64,000 nt of DNA from an uncultured Pelagibacteraceae bacterium (GTDB lineage: Bacteria > Pseudomonadota > Alphaproteobacteria > Pelagibacterales > Pelagibacteraceae). Shown here piece after piece: positions 57,419 through 64,000 of the stretch; position 1 is the first letter of the stretch; each line of letters starts with the position of its first letter. Where the stretch lies: contig CACHOG010000001.1 in NCBI GenBank assembly GCA_902581445.1, positions 1 through 64,000 of the forward strand, written 5' to 3'. The position numbers and the translations under genes were made by a program. The notes below the pieces were generated by a model that was not told the DNA's origin, did not search any database, and was given only the letters and a program-made list of their open reading frames with translations.

Positions 57419-58090
57419 TTATTTACTTTTTAATAACCTTATTTCTTTTAAAAATAAAGATAGATTTTCAATTTTATAATCAATGTAATCCTTATCGGAG
57501 TCCATTTTACCCCACTGTTCATCATTTATTAACCAAACTGTTGTGCAACCTCTTTCTTTGCCTATTGATAAATTTTTAGCAATATCTTCTATATAAATTG
57601 TACTATTTGGATCTATCCCAAATTTTTTTACCATCAAATCAAATGCTTTCGGCTCGGGTTTAGGTCTATATTCTGCATCACTGATATCAAATATTCCCTC
57701 AAATAAATCCTCAATGCCCAAATGGCTAAGTACATTTTTTGCATGATCAGTGCTTCCATTTGTAAAAATTAACTTTCTCATATCTAAATTCTCTAATTGT
57801 TCTCTTAAAACTGTATCTTTTTTCATAAAGGAAAGATCTATATTATGAACATATTTTAGAAATTCTTTAGGTGGAATATCGTGATGTATCATCAATCCAT
57901 TGAGACTAGTATTATATTTATAAAAATAATTGGTTTGTAATTCTTTGGCTTTACTTAAGTCTATATTAAGTTTTTCAGAAATATATTTTGTCATTAATCT
58001 AGAAACCTGTCCAAAAACAGCTTCTAAATCTTGATAAACAGTTCCATCTAAATCTAATAATAAATTTTTTTTAGTTTTAAGCTCTTCCAT
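57419..58090 (-). CDS. HAD-superfamily phosphatase (pyrimidine 5'-nucleotidase type)
   Basis: A 223-residue HAD hydrolase. The nucleophile motif is LDLDGTVYQ (Asp13, Asp15), followed by IFTNGS (motif II), KPEPKAF (motif III) and IEDIAKN (motif IV). The family (SDT1-like pyrimidine 5'-nucleotidase) is often linked with argB and dapD in alphaproteobacteria. The real substrate is uncertain. Confidence 0.83.
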   Translation of the reverse strand: MEELKTKKNLLLDLDGTVYQDLEAVFGQVSRLMTKYISEKLNIDLSKAKELQTNYFYKYNTSLNGLMIHHDIPPKEFLKYVHNIDLSFMKKDTVLREQLENLDMRKLIFTNGSTDHAKNVLSHLGIEDLFEGIFDISDAEYRPKPEPKAFDLMVKKFGIDPNSTIYIEDIAKNLSIGKERGCTTVWLINDEQWGKMDSDKDYIDYKIENLSLFLKEIRLLKSK

Positions 58091-58099
58091 TTTAAATAA

Positions 58100-58948
58100 T
58101 TATCTAATTAAAGTTCCTGAACCTTTATCTGAAAAAATTTCAAATAGAACAGAGTGCTTTTTTCTACCATCAATAATAGCAACAGCAGTAACACCATTAT
58201 TTATTGCATCTAAACATGTATTTATTTTTGGTATCATGCCCTCAGTGATAGTTCCATTTTTAATCATTTCTAAAATTTCAGATGTGGATATTTCTTGTAT
58301 TAGATTTTTATTTTTATCCAATACACCCTCAACATTTGTCATTAATAATAACCTTCGTGACCTAAGAGACTTTGCTATAGCCCCAGCAGCATTATCCCCA
58401 TTTATATTATATGCTTGGTTATTATTTCCGAGTCCAAGTGGAGATACTATTGGAATTAAATTATTTTTAATTTTGTCCTTAATTATATGAACATTAATTT
58501 TGTCAGGTATTCCAACAAATCCCAGCTCTTTAGTTTCTGCAATTACTTCAATTACACAGTTCTGCTTAGTATTTAAAGATATAGCTTTAACATCTTTTTC
58601 TTTTAAAGAAGAAACTATATCTTCATTAAATTCGATTAATACTTTTTCAACAATATTTATTACTTTTGCATCTGTAACACGCAAACCCCTGATAAACTTA
58701 GACGTTATATTTGATTTATCCAGCTCCCTTTTAATTCGAGGGCCGCCACCATGAACTACTACGATTGATAAACCTAATTTATATAAAATACTAATGTCTT
58801 CGATAAAATTATTAAATATATTTCTATCAATAAAAACATTTCCTCCGTATTTTATAACTATCAAATCATTTTTATATTTTTCAATATATTTAGAAACCTG
58901 ATCTATTGGAGGACCATTTTCAGGTAAAATTTTTTTAATATCCATCAA
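58100..58948 (-). CDS. argB: Acetylglutamate kinase
   Basis: Phosphorylates N-acetylglutamate in arginine synthesis, 282 residues. VIKYGGNVF (31-39), VVVHGGGPRI (about 62-71) and late NINGDNAAGAIAKSL match the family. In the operon it lies 2 bases after yidC; an engB gene, often found between them, is absent. Confidence 0.96.
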   Translation of the reverse strand: MMDIKKILPENGPPIDQVSKYIEKYKNDLIVIKYGGNVFIDRNIFNNFIEDISILYKLGLSIVVVHGGGPRIKRELDKSNITSKFIRGLRVTDAKVINIVEKVLIEFNEDIVSSLKEKDVKAISLNTKQNCVIEVIAETKELGFVGIPDKINVHIIKDKIKNNLIPIVSPLGLGNNNQAYNINGDNAAGAIAKSLRSRRLLLMTNVEGVLDKNKNLIQEISTSEILEMIKNGTITEGMIPKINTCLDAINNGVTAVAIIDGRKKHSVLFEIFSDKGSGTLIR

Positions 58949-58950
58949 CT

Positions 58951-60621
58951 TTAGGTGGTTTTTACTTTAGTCTGCTTCATGATCACAACTTGTTGAGCCA
59001 TAGTTAATACGTTGTTTATTGTCCAATAGATAACTAGACCAGATGGAAATGGAGCCAATATAATTGTTAAAAATAAAGGAAAAAACATAAAGATTTTTTG
59101 CTGTATTGGATCTGGTGGCGTAGGATTTAATTTTTGTTGTAAATACATTGTTAAACCCATGAGACAAGGCCAAACACCAATAATCAAAAAGGATGGAGGA
59201 TCCCAGGGTATTAAACCAAAAAGATTAAAAATCGATGTTGGATCTCTTTCTGATAAATCTTCAATCCAACCATAAAATGGCTGATGCCTCATTTCTAAAG
59301 TCACGAAAAGAACTTTATAAATTGCAAAGAAGAACGGTATTTGTATAAAAATTGGCAAACAACCAGAGACTGGGTTTACTTTTTCTTTCTTATATAATGC
59401 CATCATCTCTTGCTGTAGTTTCATTTTGTCATCTTTGTGCAATTCTTTAAGTCTTGTCATTTCAGGTTGTAAAACTTTCATTTTAGCCATGGATCTAAAA
59501 GAATAATTTGCTAATGGAAAAAATAATATTCTTATACAAATTGTAATTAAAATTATAGCAATTCCAAAGTTTCCAGAAAGTTTAAAAAAATAATCTATTG
59601 CAAAGAAAAAATTTTTTGTAAAAAAATAAAACCAGCCCCAGTCAATCGCCAAATCAAATTTTGCGATTTTTGAACTTTCCGCATATCCATCAATTACATC
59701 TACTTCTTTTGCTGCAACTATAACTCTTACATTGCTTGAAACAGTTGCATTTGGACTCAGTGCAAGAGGTTTAGTCTCAATAAAGTTCGCCCTAAATTTG
59801 TCTTTGAAATCGAAATCTGCTCTAAAAGACTTATTCTCTTCTGGAATAAGTGTTGTTATCCAGTACTTATCTGTGATTCCAAGCCAACCGGTGTTTGCGT
59901 TTTTAGAGAATTCTTTTTCCCTAATATCTTCATAATCTTCCTCCACTAATTGTTCGTCAAAAACACCAATAAGTCCCTCATGAAGAATATAAAAATTAGT
60001 TATTTCAGGTGCCTTATTACGAATAATCTGACCGTAAGAATAAAAATCATAAGATTTATCAGATTTGTTTGTAACTGTTTGATCAATAGAAAATAAAAAT
60101 TTTTCATCTATTTTAATTATTTTTTTAAAATTAATACCTTGTTTGTTGCTCCAAGATAAGGTTACTGGTTGATTAGGAGCAAGTTTCTCGTTACCTTCAA
60201 CTTTCCAAACAGTTTGAGAACTCGGCAAATCAATATTTTTACTACTACTGACCCATCCTGTTTCAACATAGTAACCTTGACCAAATTTTTTTGGATGCAG
60301 TAGTGTGATTTTATTTTTACCGTCTAAAGTTTCTGTGTAATTTTTAAAAACTAAATCATCGATTGTACCACCTAACAAGGAAATCGAACCTTTAATATTT
60401 TTATTTTCAAATTTTACTCTTTCACTTTCTTTAAGTGCATCTTCTCTTGAAATTTCAATAAATTTATCACTACTATCAAGCTTCGGTGCCTCTGAGTTTA
60501 AAACAGTCTTTTCTTGATTTAAATTATTTATTTCTTTTGGAGGTGGAGCAAAAAATAAACCATATAATATTATTACTGCTGCGCTTAATGATATAGCTGC
60601 AATTACATTCTTGGTATCCAT
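58951..60621 (-). CDS. yidC: Membrane protein insertase YidC
   Basis: A 556-residue insertase. N-terminal membrane anchor (about 7-26), a large periplasmic domain (about 60-330) and a C-terminal insertase core with SFRSMAKMKVLQPEM and NPVSGCLPIFIQIPFFFAIY. It works with the adjacent YidD in placing inner-membrane proteins. It starts 4 bases after the yidD stop. Confidence 0.96.
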   Translation of the reverse strand: MDTKNVIAAISLSAAVIILYGLFFAPPPKEINNLNQEKTVLNSEAPKLDSSDKFIEISREDALKESERVKFENKNIKGSISLLGGTIDDLVFKNYTETLDGKNKITLLHPKKFGQGYYVETGWVSSSKNIDLPSSQTVWKVEGNEKLAPNQPVTLSWSNKQGINFKKIIKIDEKFLFSIDQTVTNKSDKSYDFYSYGQIIRNKAPEITNFYILHEGLIGVFDEQLVEEDYEDIREKEFSKNANTGWLGITDKYWITTLIPEENKSFRADFDFKDKFRANFIETKPLALSPNATVSSNVRVIVAAKEVDVIDGYAESSKIAKFDLAIDWGWFYFFTKNFFFAIDYFFKLSGNFGIAIILITICIRILFFPLANYSFRSMAKMKVLQPEMTRLKELHKDDKMKLQQEMMALYKKEKVNPVSGCLPIFIQIPFFFAIYKVLFVTLEMRHQPFYGWIEDLSERDPTSIFNLFGLIPWDPPSFLIIGVWPCLMGLTMYLQQKLNPTPPDPIQQKIFMFFPLFLTIILAPFPSGLVIYWTINNVLTMAQQVVIMKQTKVKTT

Positions 60622-60625
60622 GTTT

Positions 60626-60862
60626 CTATTTATCCTTCTTTTTTAAGACTGGATCAAACCCATCACCACCGCCTAGAAATTTTATTGGATGACAAGATAA
60701 AATTCTTTTTATACCCATTAAGCTTCCTCTAAATATTCCGTGCTCATTTAAGCTATCTATAAAGTAATCTGAGCATGTTGGTAAATATCTACAACTATTT
60801 CCTAAGTAAGGCGATAATAAACGTTTATAAATTTTTATTATGAATATTAATATACTTTTCAT
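60626..60862 (-). CDS. yidD: Membrane protein insertion efficiency factor YidD
   Basis: A 78-residue protein with the YidD signature: a short hydrophobic start, YKRLLSPYLGNSCRYLPTCS (12-31), HGIFRGSLMGIKRILSCHP and a terminal FDPV. It assists YidC. Spacing to neighbours is 3 and 4 bases. Confidence 0.95.
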   Translation of the reverse strand: MKSILIFIIKIYKRLLSPYLGNSCRYLPTCSDYFIDSLNEHGIFRGSLMGIKRILSCHPIKFLGGGDGFDPVLKKKDK

Positions 60863-60865
60863 TAA

Positions 60866-61207
60866 TTATTTAATTTTTTTAAAATTTAAAAATAACTCAG
60901 TCTTTATATCTTCAAATCTATCATTAAAAACATTTTTTTTTGCAATAATTAAGTAGGAATATTCACTGTTTATTTTTACATTTTGAGATACATAGCGCAT
61001 AATATTCTTAATTCTTCTTTTTATTTTATTTCTAATGATTGCGTTACCTAATTTTTTCTTTGCAATAACACTCAAATTTAATTTTTTTGAATTTAAATGA
61101 TCTAACTTTTTAAAAAAAATTGTAGAATATTTGTTGTTTAATTTTTTTCCATTAAGAATAGATCTGAAATCCTCATTTTTAGATAATGAGATAATTCTTA
61201 ACTTCAT
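60866..61207 (-). CDS. rnpA: Ribonuclease P protein component
   Basis: A 113-residue basic protein that supports 5' maturation of tRNAs. The RNP motif IIRNKIKRRIKNIMR (57-71) is clear and the N-terminal LRIISLSKNEDFRSIL fits the family. It starts 2 bases after the rpmH stop, the conserved rpmH-rnpA pair. Confidence 0.94.
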   Translation of the reverse strand: MKLRIISLSKNEDFRSILNGKKLNNKYSTIFFKKLDHLNSKKLNLSVIAKKKLGNAIIRNKIKRRIKNIMRYVSQNVKINSEYSYLIIAKKNVFNDRFEDIKTELFLNFKKIK

Positions 61208-61209
61208 TA

Positions 61210-61344
61210 TTAAACTGTAAGTTTCTTTCTCCCTTTTTGCCGCCTTCTGGCAAGTAATTTTCTTCCACCCTTAGTTTTCATTTTAGATCGAAACCCGTGG
61301 CGCCTGGATCTTACTAACCTGCTAGGTTGATATGTTCTTTTCAT
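61210..61344 (-). CDS. rpmH: 50S ribosomal protein L34
   Basis: A 44-residue highly basic protein, read from ATG (61342-61344) to TAA (61210-61212). The sequence begins [20 protein letters not shown], the L34 signature, and ends KKLTV. It heads the ten-gene minus-strand unit running to the SET gene at 54038. Confidence 0.98.
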   Translation of the reverse strand: MKRTYQPSRLVRSRRHGFRSKMKTKGGRKLLARRRQKGRKKLTV

Positions 61345-61378
61345 AAATTAATCTTTAATTTTCAAATAAATTCCGCCC

Positions 61379-61407
61379 TTTATAATAATTAAATAAATAA
61401 ATAGCAA
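61379..61407 (-). promoter_or_regulatory. Promoter of the rpmH operon
   Basis: On the minus strand: -35 TTGCTA (61402-61407), a 17-base spacer and -10 TATAAA (61379-61384), about 35 bases before the rpmH ATG. It is the only good promoter match in the 94-base spacer and would drive the ten-gene unit. Confidence 0.6.
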
Positions 61408-61438
61408 ATATTAGATTTTATTAATAGAATTAATATCT

Positions 61439-62158
61439 ATGGAAAAAACCAAAAAAATTAAATTGTTTATTGGTTTATCTTACCTAGTAATAGTAGGGTT
61501 ATTTTTATATTTCTTATTTTCAAAATTTACTTTAGAACAATTATCCTCTTATGAATTTATTAAAGACAATGTAAATTACTTTTCACAATTAAAAAAATCT
61601 AATTTAATACTCCTTTCTTTAATCTTTCTTATATTTACTATCTTATGGGTATTCCCTTTTTTAGGGTTTGGTTCCCCAATTGGATTATTAGGAGGTTTTA
61701 TATTAGGTAAATGGACAGGATCATTAATTGTTATTCTAGGCTTAAGTATTGGAGCAACTTTTTTGTACATTTTTGGTAATTATTTTTTAAAAGATATTAT
61801 TAGAGAAAAATTTTTGAATAAATTTCAAAATCTAGAAAATAAATTTAAAAAGTCGGAATTTCTTTACTTATTGGCTTACCGTGCTGCTGGCGGAATACCT
61901 TGGCAGCTTTCATGTATTTTACCAACTTTGTTTAATGTAAGCACAAAAAATTTTTTCTTCGCAACATTAATTGGAATTGTGCCCCAAGTTTTTTTGATCG
62001 TATCTATAGGAAGTGGTCTTGAAAAAGTCATTAATGAAAATTTAATGGCACCAGGAATTAAAGATATTATTTTATCTCCTGATATATATGTGCCGTTAAT
62101 TATTTTTATTTTTTTAGTTATTACGACTATTATTTTTAGAAAGAAATTTTACAAATAA
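61439..62158 (+). CDS. TVP38/TMEM64-family (VTT domain) membrane protein
   Basis: A 239-residue inner-membrane protein with about six hydrophobic segments. The VTT pattern GFGSPIGLLGGFILGKWTGS (approximately 76-95) and AYRAAGGIPWQLSCILPTLF further on are typical. Related proteins move phospholipids between leaflets; role here unproven. It is divergent from rpmH. Confidence 0.83.
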   Translation: MEKTKKIKLFIGLSYLVIVGLFLYFLFSKFTLEQLSSYEFIKDNVNYFSQLKKSNLILLSLIFLIFTILWVFPFLGFGSPIGLLGGFILGKWTGSLIVILGLSIGATFLYIFGNYFLKDIIREKFLNKFQNLENKFKKSEFLYLLAYRAAGGIPWQLSCILPTLFNVSTKNFFFATLIGIVPQVFLIVSIGSGLEKVINENLMAPGIKDIILSPDIYVPLIIFIFLVITTIIFRKKFYK

Positions 62159-62167
62159 CAAATTTTA

Positions 62168-62242
62168 TGCCCTCGAGGGGACTCGAACCCACTAGCTGAC
62201 CCTTACCAAGGGCCTGATTTAAACCAGTTAATCGACAAGGGC
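62168..62242 (-). tRNA. tRNA-Thr (anticodon GGT), atypical
   Basis: Read on the minus strand: acceptor GCCCTTG/CGAGGGC with one G-U, D-arm GATT/AATC with GG in the loop, anticodon stem GGCCC/GGGTC around TTGGTAA (anticodon GGT, Thr ACC/ACU). The T-stem GTGGG/CCCCT has a U-C mismatch and a G-U pair beside the T-loop TTCGAGT. Discriminator A is followed by TAAA, so CCA is not encoded, unlike the other three tRNAs here. Confidence 0.85.
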
Positions 62243-62329
62243 AAAAAATAATTTTAGTGTATAAAATAAACTTTTTCAAATAATTGCCTTAATTTTCATT
62301 AAAATCAGTTATATTATTAAAGGCAATTT

Positions 62330-62617
62330 ATGAAAATTTATAAAAAAATTATACTTGATAAAGACAACAATGTAATTTTCGAGGATAGCTTTTTTTATCA
62401 AGGAGACTTGAGTCTTGCAGGAATACATTATGATTATAAATCGACCCGCGGGGTGAAGGCAATGAAAAAAAAGGCTGAAAGAGAAAAACGTTTAGCTGAA
62501 CGCAAAGCAAAAAGAGCTCTTAAAAATAACTTTGAGGCAAAAAAAGACGATGAAAAAATGATACCTGTTGATCAAGTAATTACCCTCTCAGACATTACTG
62601 ATCCTGATAAAAAATAA
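62330..62617 (+). CDS. Small hypothetical basic protein
   Basis: A 95-residue protein of unknown function: an N-terminal beta-like part (MKIYKKIILDKDNNVIFEDS), a central GIHYDYKSTRGVKAM segment and a very basic helix (AEREKRLAERKAKRALKNN, about 48-66), then an acidic-polar tail. I do not recognise a named family. Its TAA shares a base with the next small gene (TAATG), and it belongs to a short run leading to dcd. Confidence 0.6.
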   Translation: MKIYKKIILDKDNNVIFEDSFFYQGDLSLAGIHYDYKSTRGVKAMKKKAEREKRLAERKAKRALKNNFEAKKDDEKMIPVDQVITLSDITDPDKK

Positions 62618-62742
62618 TGAAAAAAAAAACCCAGTTTGACAAGAATACTGAGTTAAGTTTTGCATTAAGAAAAAATTTGCAAAAAAGGAAAGTTTTTAAA
62701 TCAAAACTTATTAAAAAATCTAAAAATGATTCTAAACGATAA
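62617..62742 (+). CDS. 41-residue basic protein overlapping dcd
   Basis: ATG at 62617 (one-base overlap with the upstream stop) to TAA at 62740-62742. The product is Lys-rich with a LRKNLQKRKVFKSK core, resembling short alphaproteobacterial proteins with an L-R-x-N-L-x-x-R-K pattern. It overlaps the dcd start by 17 bases, an arrangement that favours real coupled translation. Confidence 0.6.
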   Translation: MKKKTQFDKNTELSFALRKNLQKRKVFKSKLIKKSKNDSKR

Positions 62743-63292
62743 GCAAATCAAAAAACTTGTAGAAGAGCATAATATGATTAGTCCATATATAGATAAATCA
62801 GTTTCAACAGGTATAAGCCACGGCCAACAGAGTTATGGATATGATATTCGTGCAGGGTCTGAATTCAAAATCTTTACTAATATAAAAGGCAATGTAGTTG
62901 CAGATCCTAAAAATTTTTCTGAAGACAACTTTGTGACTATTAAAAATAATGAGTCAATTTTAATTCCTCCAAATTCATTTGCTTTATGTCACTCATTGGA
63001 ACAATTTTCTATGCCAAGAGACATAACTGGTCTTGTAACACTCAAATCAACATACTGTAGAGTGGGTCTTGGACATCCACCTAGTGTTCTAGAGGCAGGT
63101 TGGAGTGGTGTGCTTGTGCTCGAGCTGGTCAATCATTCAAGTAATCCTGTCAGGGTATATTCTAACACTGGAATCAGCCAAATACTTTTTTTTAAAGGAG
63201 AGGAAGCTGCAATCTCTTATGCTGACAAAAAAGGTAAGTATCAAAATCAAGGCCAAGGGGATCAAAAAATAACATTTGCAAAAGCAAAATAA
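62726..63292 (+). CDS. dcd: dCTP deaminase
   Basis: Makes dUTP from dCTP for thymidylate synthesis, 188 residues. SYGYDIRAGSEF (36-47), the catalytic block LKSTYCR (Ser108, Arg112) and AGWSGVLVLEL with catalytic Glu133 are present, then ISQILFF. The segment VGLGHPPSVLE between Arg112 and the Trp differs from the usual CGIIVNVTPLE type. It is 5 bases from murA. Confidence 0.9.
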   Translation: MILNDKQIKKLVEEHNMISPYIDKSVSTGISHGQQSYGYDIRAGSEFKIFTNIKGNVVADPKNFSEDNFVTIKNNESILIPPNSFALCHSLEQFSMPRDITGLVTLKSTYCRVGLGHPPSVLEAGWSGVLVLELVNHSSNPVRVYSNTGISQILFFKGEEAAISYADKKGKYQNQGQGDQKITFAKAK

Positions 63293-63297
63293 TTTCA

Positions 63298-64000
63298 ATG
63301 ATAAGATATTGTATTAAGGGACCTAATAAAGGTGCTAAAGGTATAATTAATATAGAAGGGGCTAAAAATAGCTGTCTTGCTTTAATGGCAAGCACTGTTC
63401 TAATTGATGGAACAGTAACTTTAAAAAATGTTCCTCTTGTAGAAGACATTATTACAATGTGTAAACTCCTAAATGCTTTAGGATCGAGCGTTAAAATATC
63501 AAAAAGAAACAAAACCTTAATAATAGATAACTCCAGAACAAATAAATGTATTGTGCCGTACCAACTTATATCCACTATGAGAGGTGGCTGTCTTCTAATG
63601 GGTTCTCTTTTAGGAAAAAATCAAAATAAAAAAATAAAAGTTGCACAAGGCGGTGGGTGTGCATTAGGAAACCGCGAAATAAATTTTCATTTATCTGGTT
63701 TTAAAGCGCTAGGAGCAAATATAAATTTAAGTAAAGGTTATGTAAATCTCTCAACAAAAAAAGGATTAATTGGAAATAAATATAAATTTCCAAAAGTAAC
63801 AGTAACAGGTACCAGCAATTTGATAATGGCGGCAGTAAAAGCAAAGGGGTTAACGAAACTTTATAACGTGAGTCGAGAACCCGAAGTTGTTGATTTAGTA
63901 AATTTTTTAAATCAATCTGGTGCAAATATAAAATTTAAAGGACAAAGAAAAATTCATATACAAGGGGTTAAGAAGTTATACGGAGAGCATTATAAAATTA
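63298..64000 (+). CDS. murA: UDP-N-acetylglucosamine 1-carboxyvinyltransferase (3' end outside window)
   Basis: First committed enzyme of peptidoglycan synthesis. The frame runs from ATG 63298 to the window end (234 codons, about 55% of a normal MurA). EGAKNS (20-25) carries the conserved Lys22-Asn; STMRGG (92-97) and the loop GGGCALGNRE hold the phosphoenolpyruvate-reactive Cys121 (Cys115 in E. coli), so the usual fosfomycin-target Cys is retained. Confidence 0.93.
   Translation, partial: MIRYCIKGPNKGAKGIINIEGAKNSCLALMASTVLIDGTVTLKNVPLVEDIITMCKLLNALGSSVKISKRNKTLIIDNSRTNKCIVPYQLISTMRGGCLLMGSLLGKNQNKKIKVAQGGGCALGNREINFHLSGFKALGANINLSKGYVNLSTKKGLIGNKYKFPKVTVTGTSNLIMAAVKAKGLTKLYNVSREPEVVDLVNFLNQSGANIKFKGQRKIHIQGVKKLYGEHYKI

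Overview
The window is a dense, AT-rich (about 30% G+C by eye, not counted) piece of an alphaproteobacterial chromosome. It most resembles a streamlined marine SAR11/Pelagibacterales-type genome. Reasons: almost no intergenic space (no gene-free stretch exceeds about 190 bases), many 1-4 base overlaps, and alphaproteobacterial neighbourhoods such as bolA/J-domain/cobS/cobT, helicase-terB-fdxA-carD and thrS-infC-rpmI-rplT-pheST-lepA. No prophage, insertion sequence, CRISPR array or rRNA operon was seen. The taxonomic call is inference from content and style, not from a marker-gene search.

Layout. 1-2.4 kb: 3' part of dnaA, then dnaN. 2.4-5.9 kb (minus): argH, a tiny LptM-type lipoprotein, lysA and plsC, tightly coupled. 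5.9-9.3 kb: a TlpA-type thioredoxin, an esterase and an HNH protein, then (minus) a YqaA-type membrane protein, dsbB and coq7. 9.4-11.4 kb: tRNA-Leu, a long-chain acyl-CoA synthetase placed directly behind it, and a solitary 21-residue Lys/Arg peptide with its own promoter and strong terminator. 11.5-16.3 kb (minus): tRNA-Arg, a thioesterase, then SUV3-like helicase, TerB-like protein, 7Fe ferredoxin and CarD. 16.4-19.2 kb: a 2-oxoglutarate oxygenase of the butyrobetaine hydroxylase type behind a candidate structured leader, a DMT exporter and uppP. 19.4-28.2 kb: gltD-gltB, a small dehydrogenase-like protein, an alpha/beta hydrolase and a GT4 glycosyltransferase. 28.2-36.6 kb: translation operon thrS, infC, rpmI, rplT, pheS, pheT, lepA.

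36.6-41.2 kb is a surface-polysaccharide type cluster (GT17, DUF4422-like, RmlD-like, tRNA-Ser, GT2, methyltransferase), the most accessory-looking part. 41.4-44.7 kb holds gyrB and a RegB-like redox sensor kinase. 44.7-49.9 kb holds cobT, cobS and a J-domain protein facing bolA, then aroB-aroK. 49.9-54.0 kb: a small membrane protein, a large unknown exported protein, def, fmt and truA. 54.0-61.3 kb (minus) is one continuous ten-gene unit: rpmH, rnpA, yidD, yidC, argB, a HAD phosphatase, dapD, dapE, a histone-deacetylase-like amidohydrolase and a SET-domain protein. 61.4-64 kb: a VTT-family membrane protein, an atypical tRNA-Thr, two small basic proteins, dcd and the 5' part of murA.

How the genes fit together. 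Most are housekeeping: replication (dnaA, dnaN, gyrB), translation, lysine/peptidoglycan precursor synthesis (dapD, dapE, lysA, murA, uppP), arginine (argB, argH), glutamate (gltBD) and aromatic synthesis (aroBK). The best leads for something undescribed are: (1) the BolA/J-domain/CobS/CobT locus with no CobN in view; (2) the HDAC-like and SET-like genes overlapping at the end of the rpmH operon, in the same window as a histone-tail-like 21-residue peptide; (3) the candidate pseudoknotted leader before the oxygenase gene; (4) the acyl-CoA synthetase that begins 4 bases after a tRNA.
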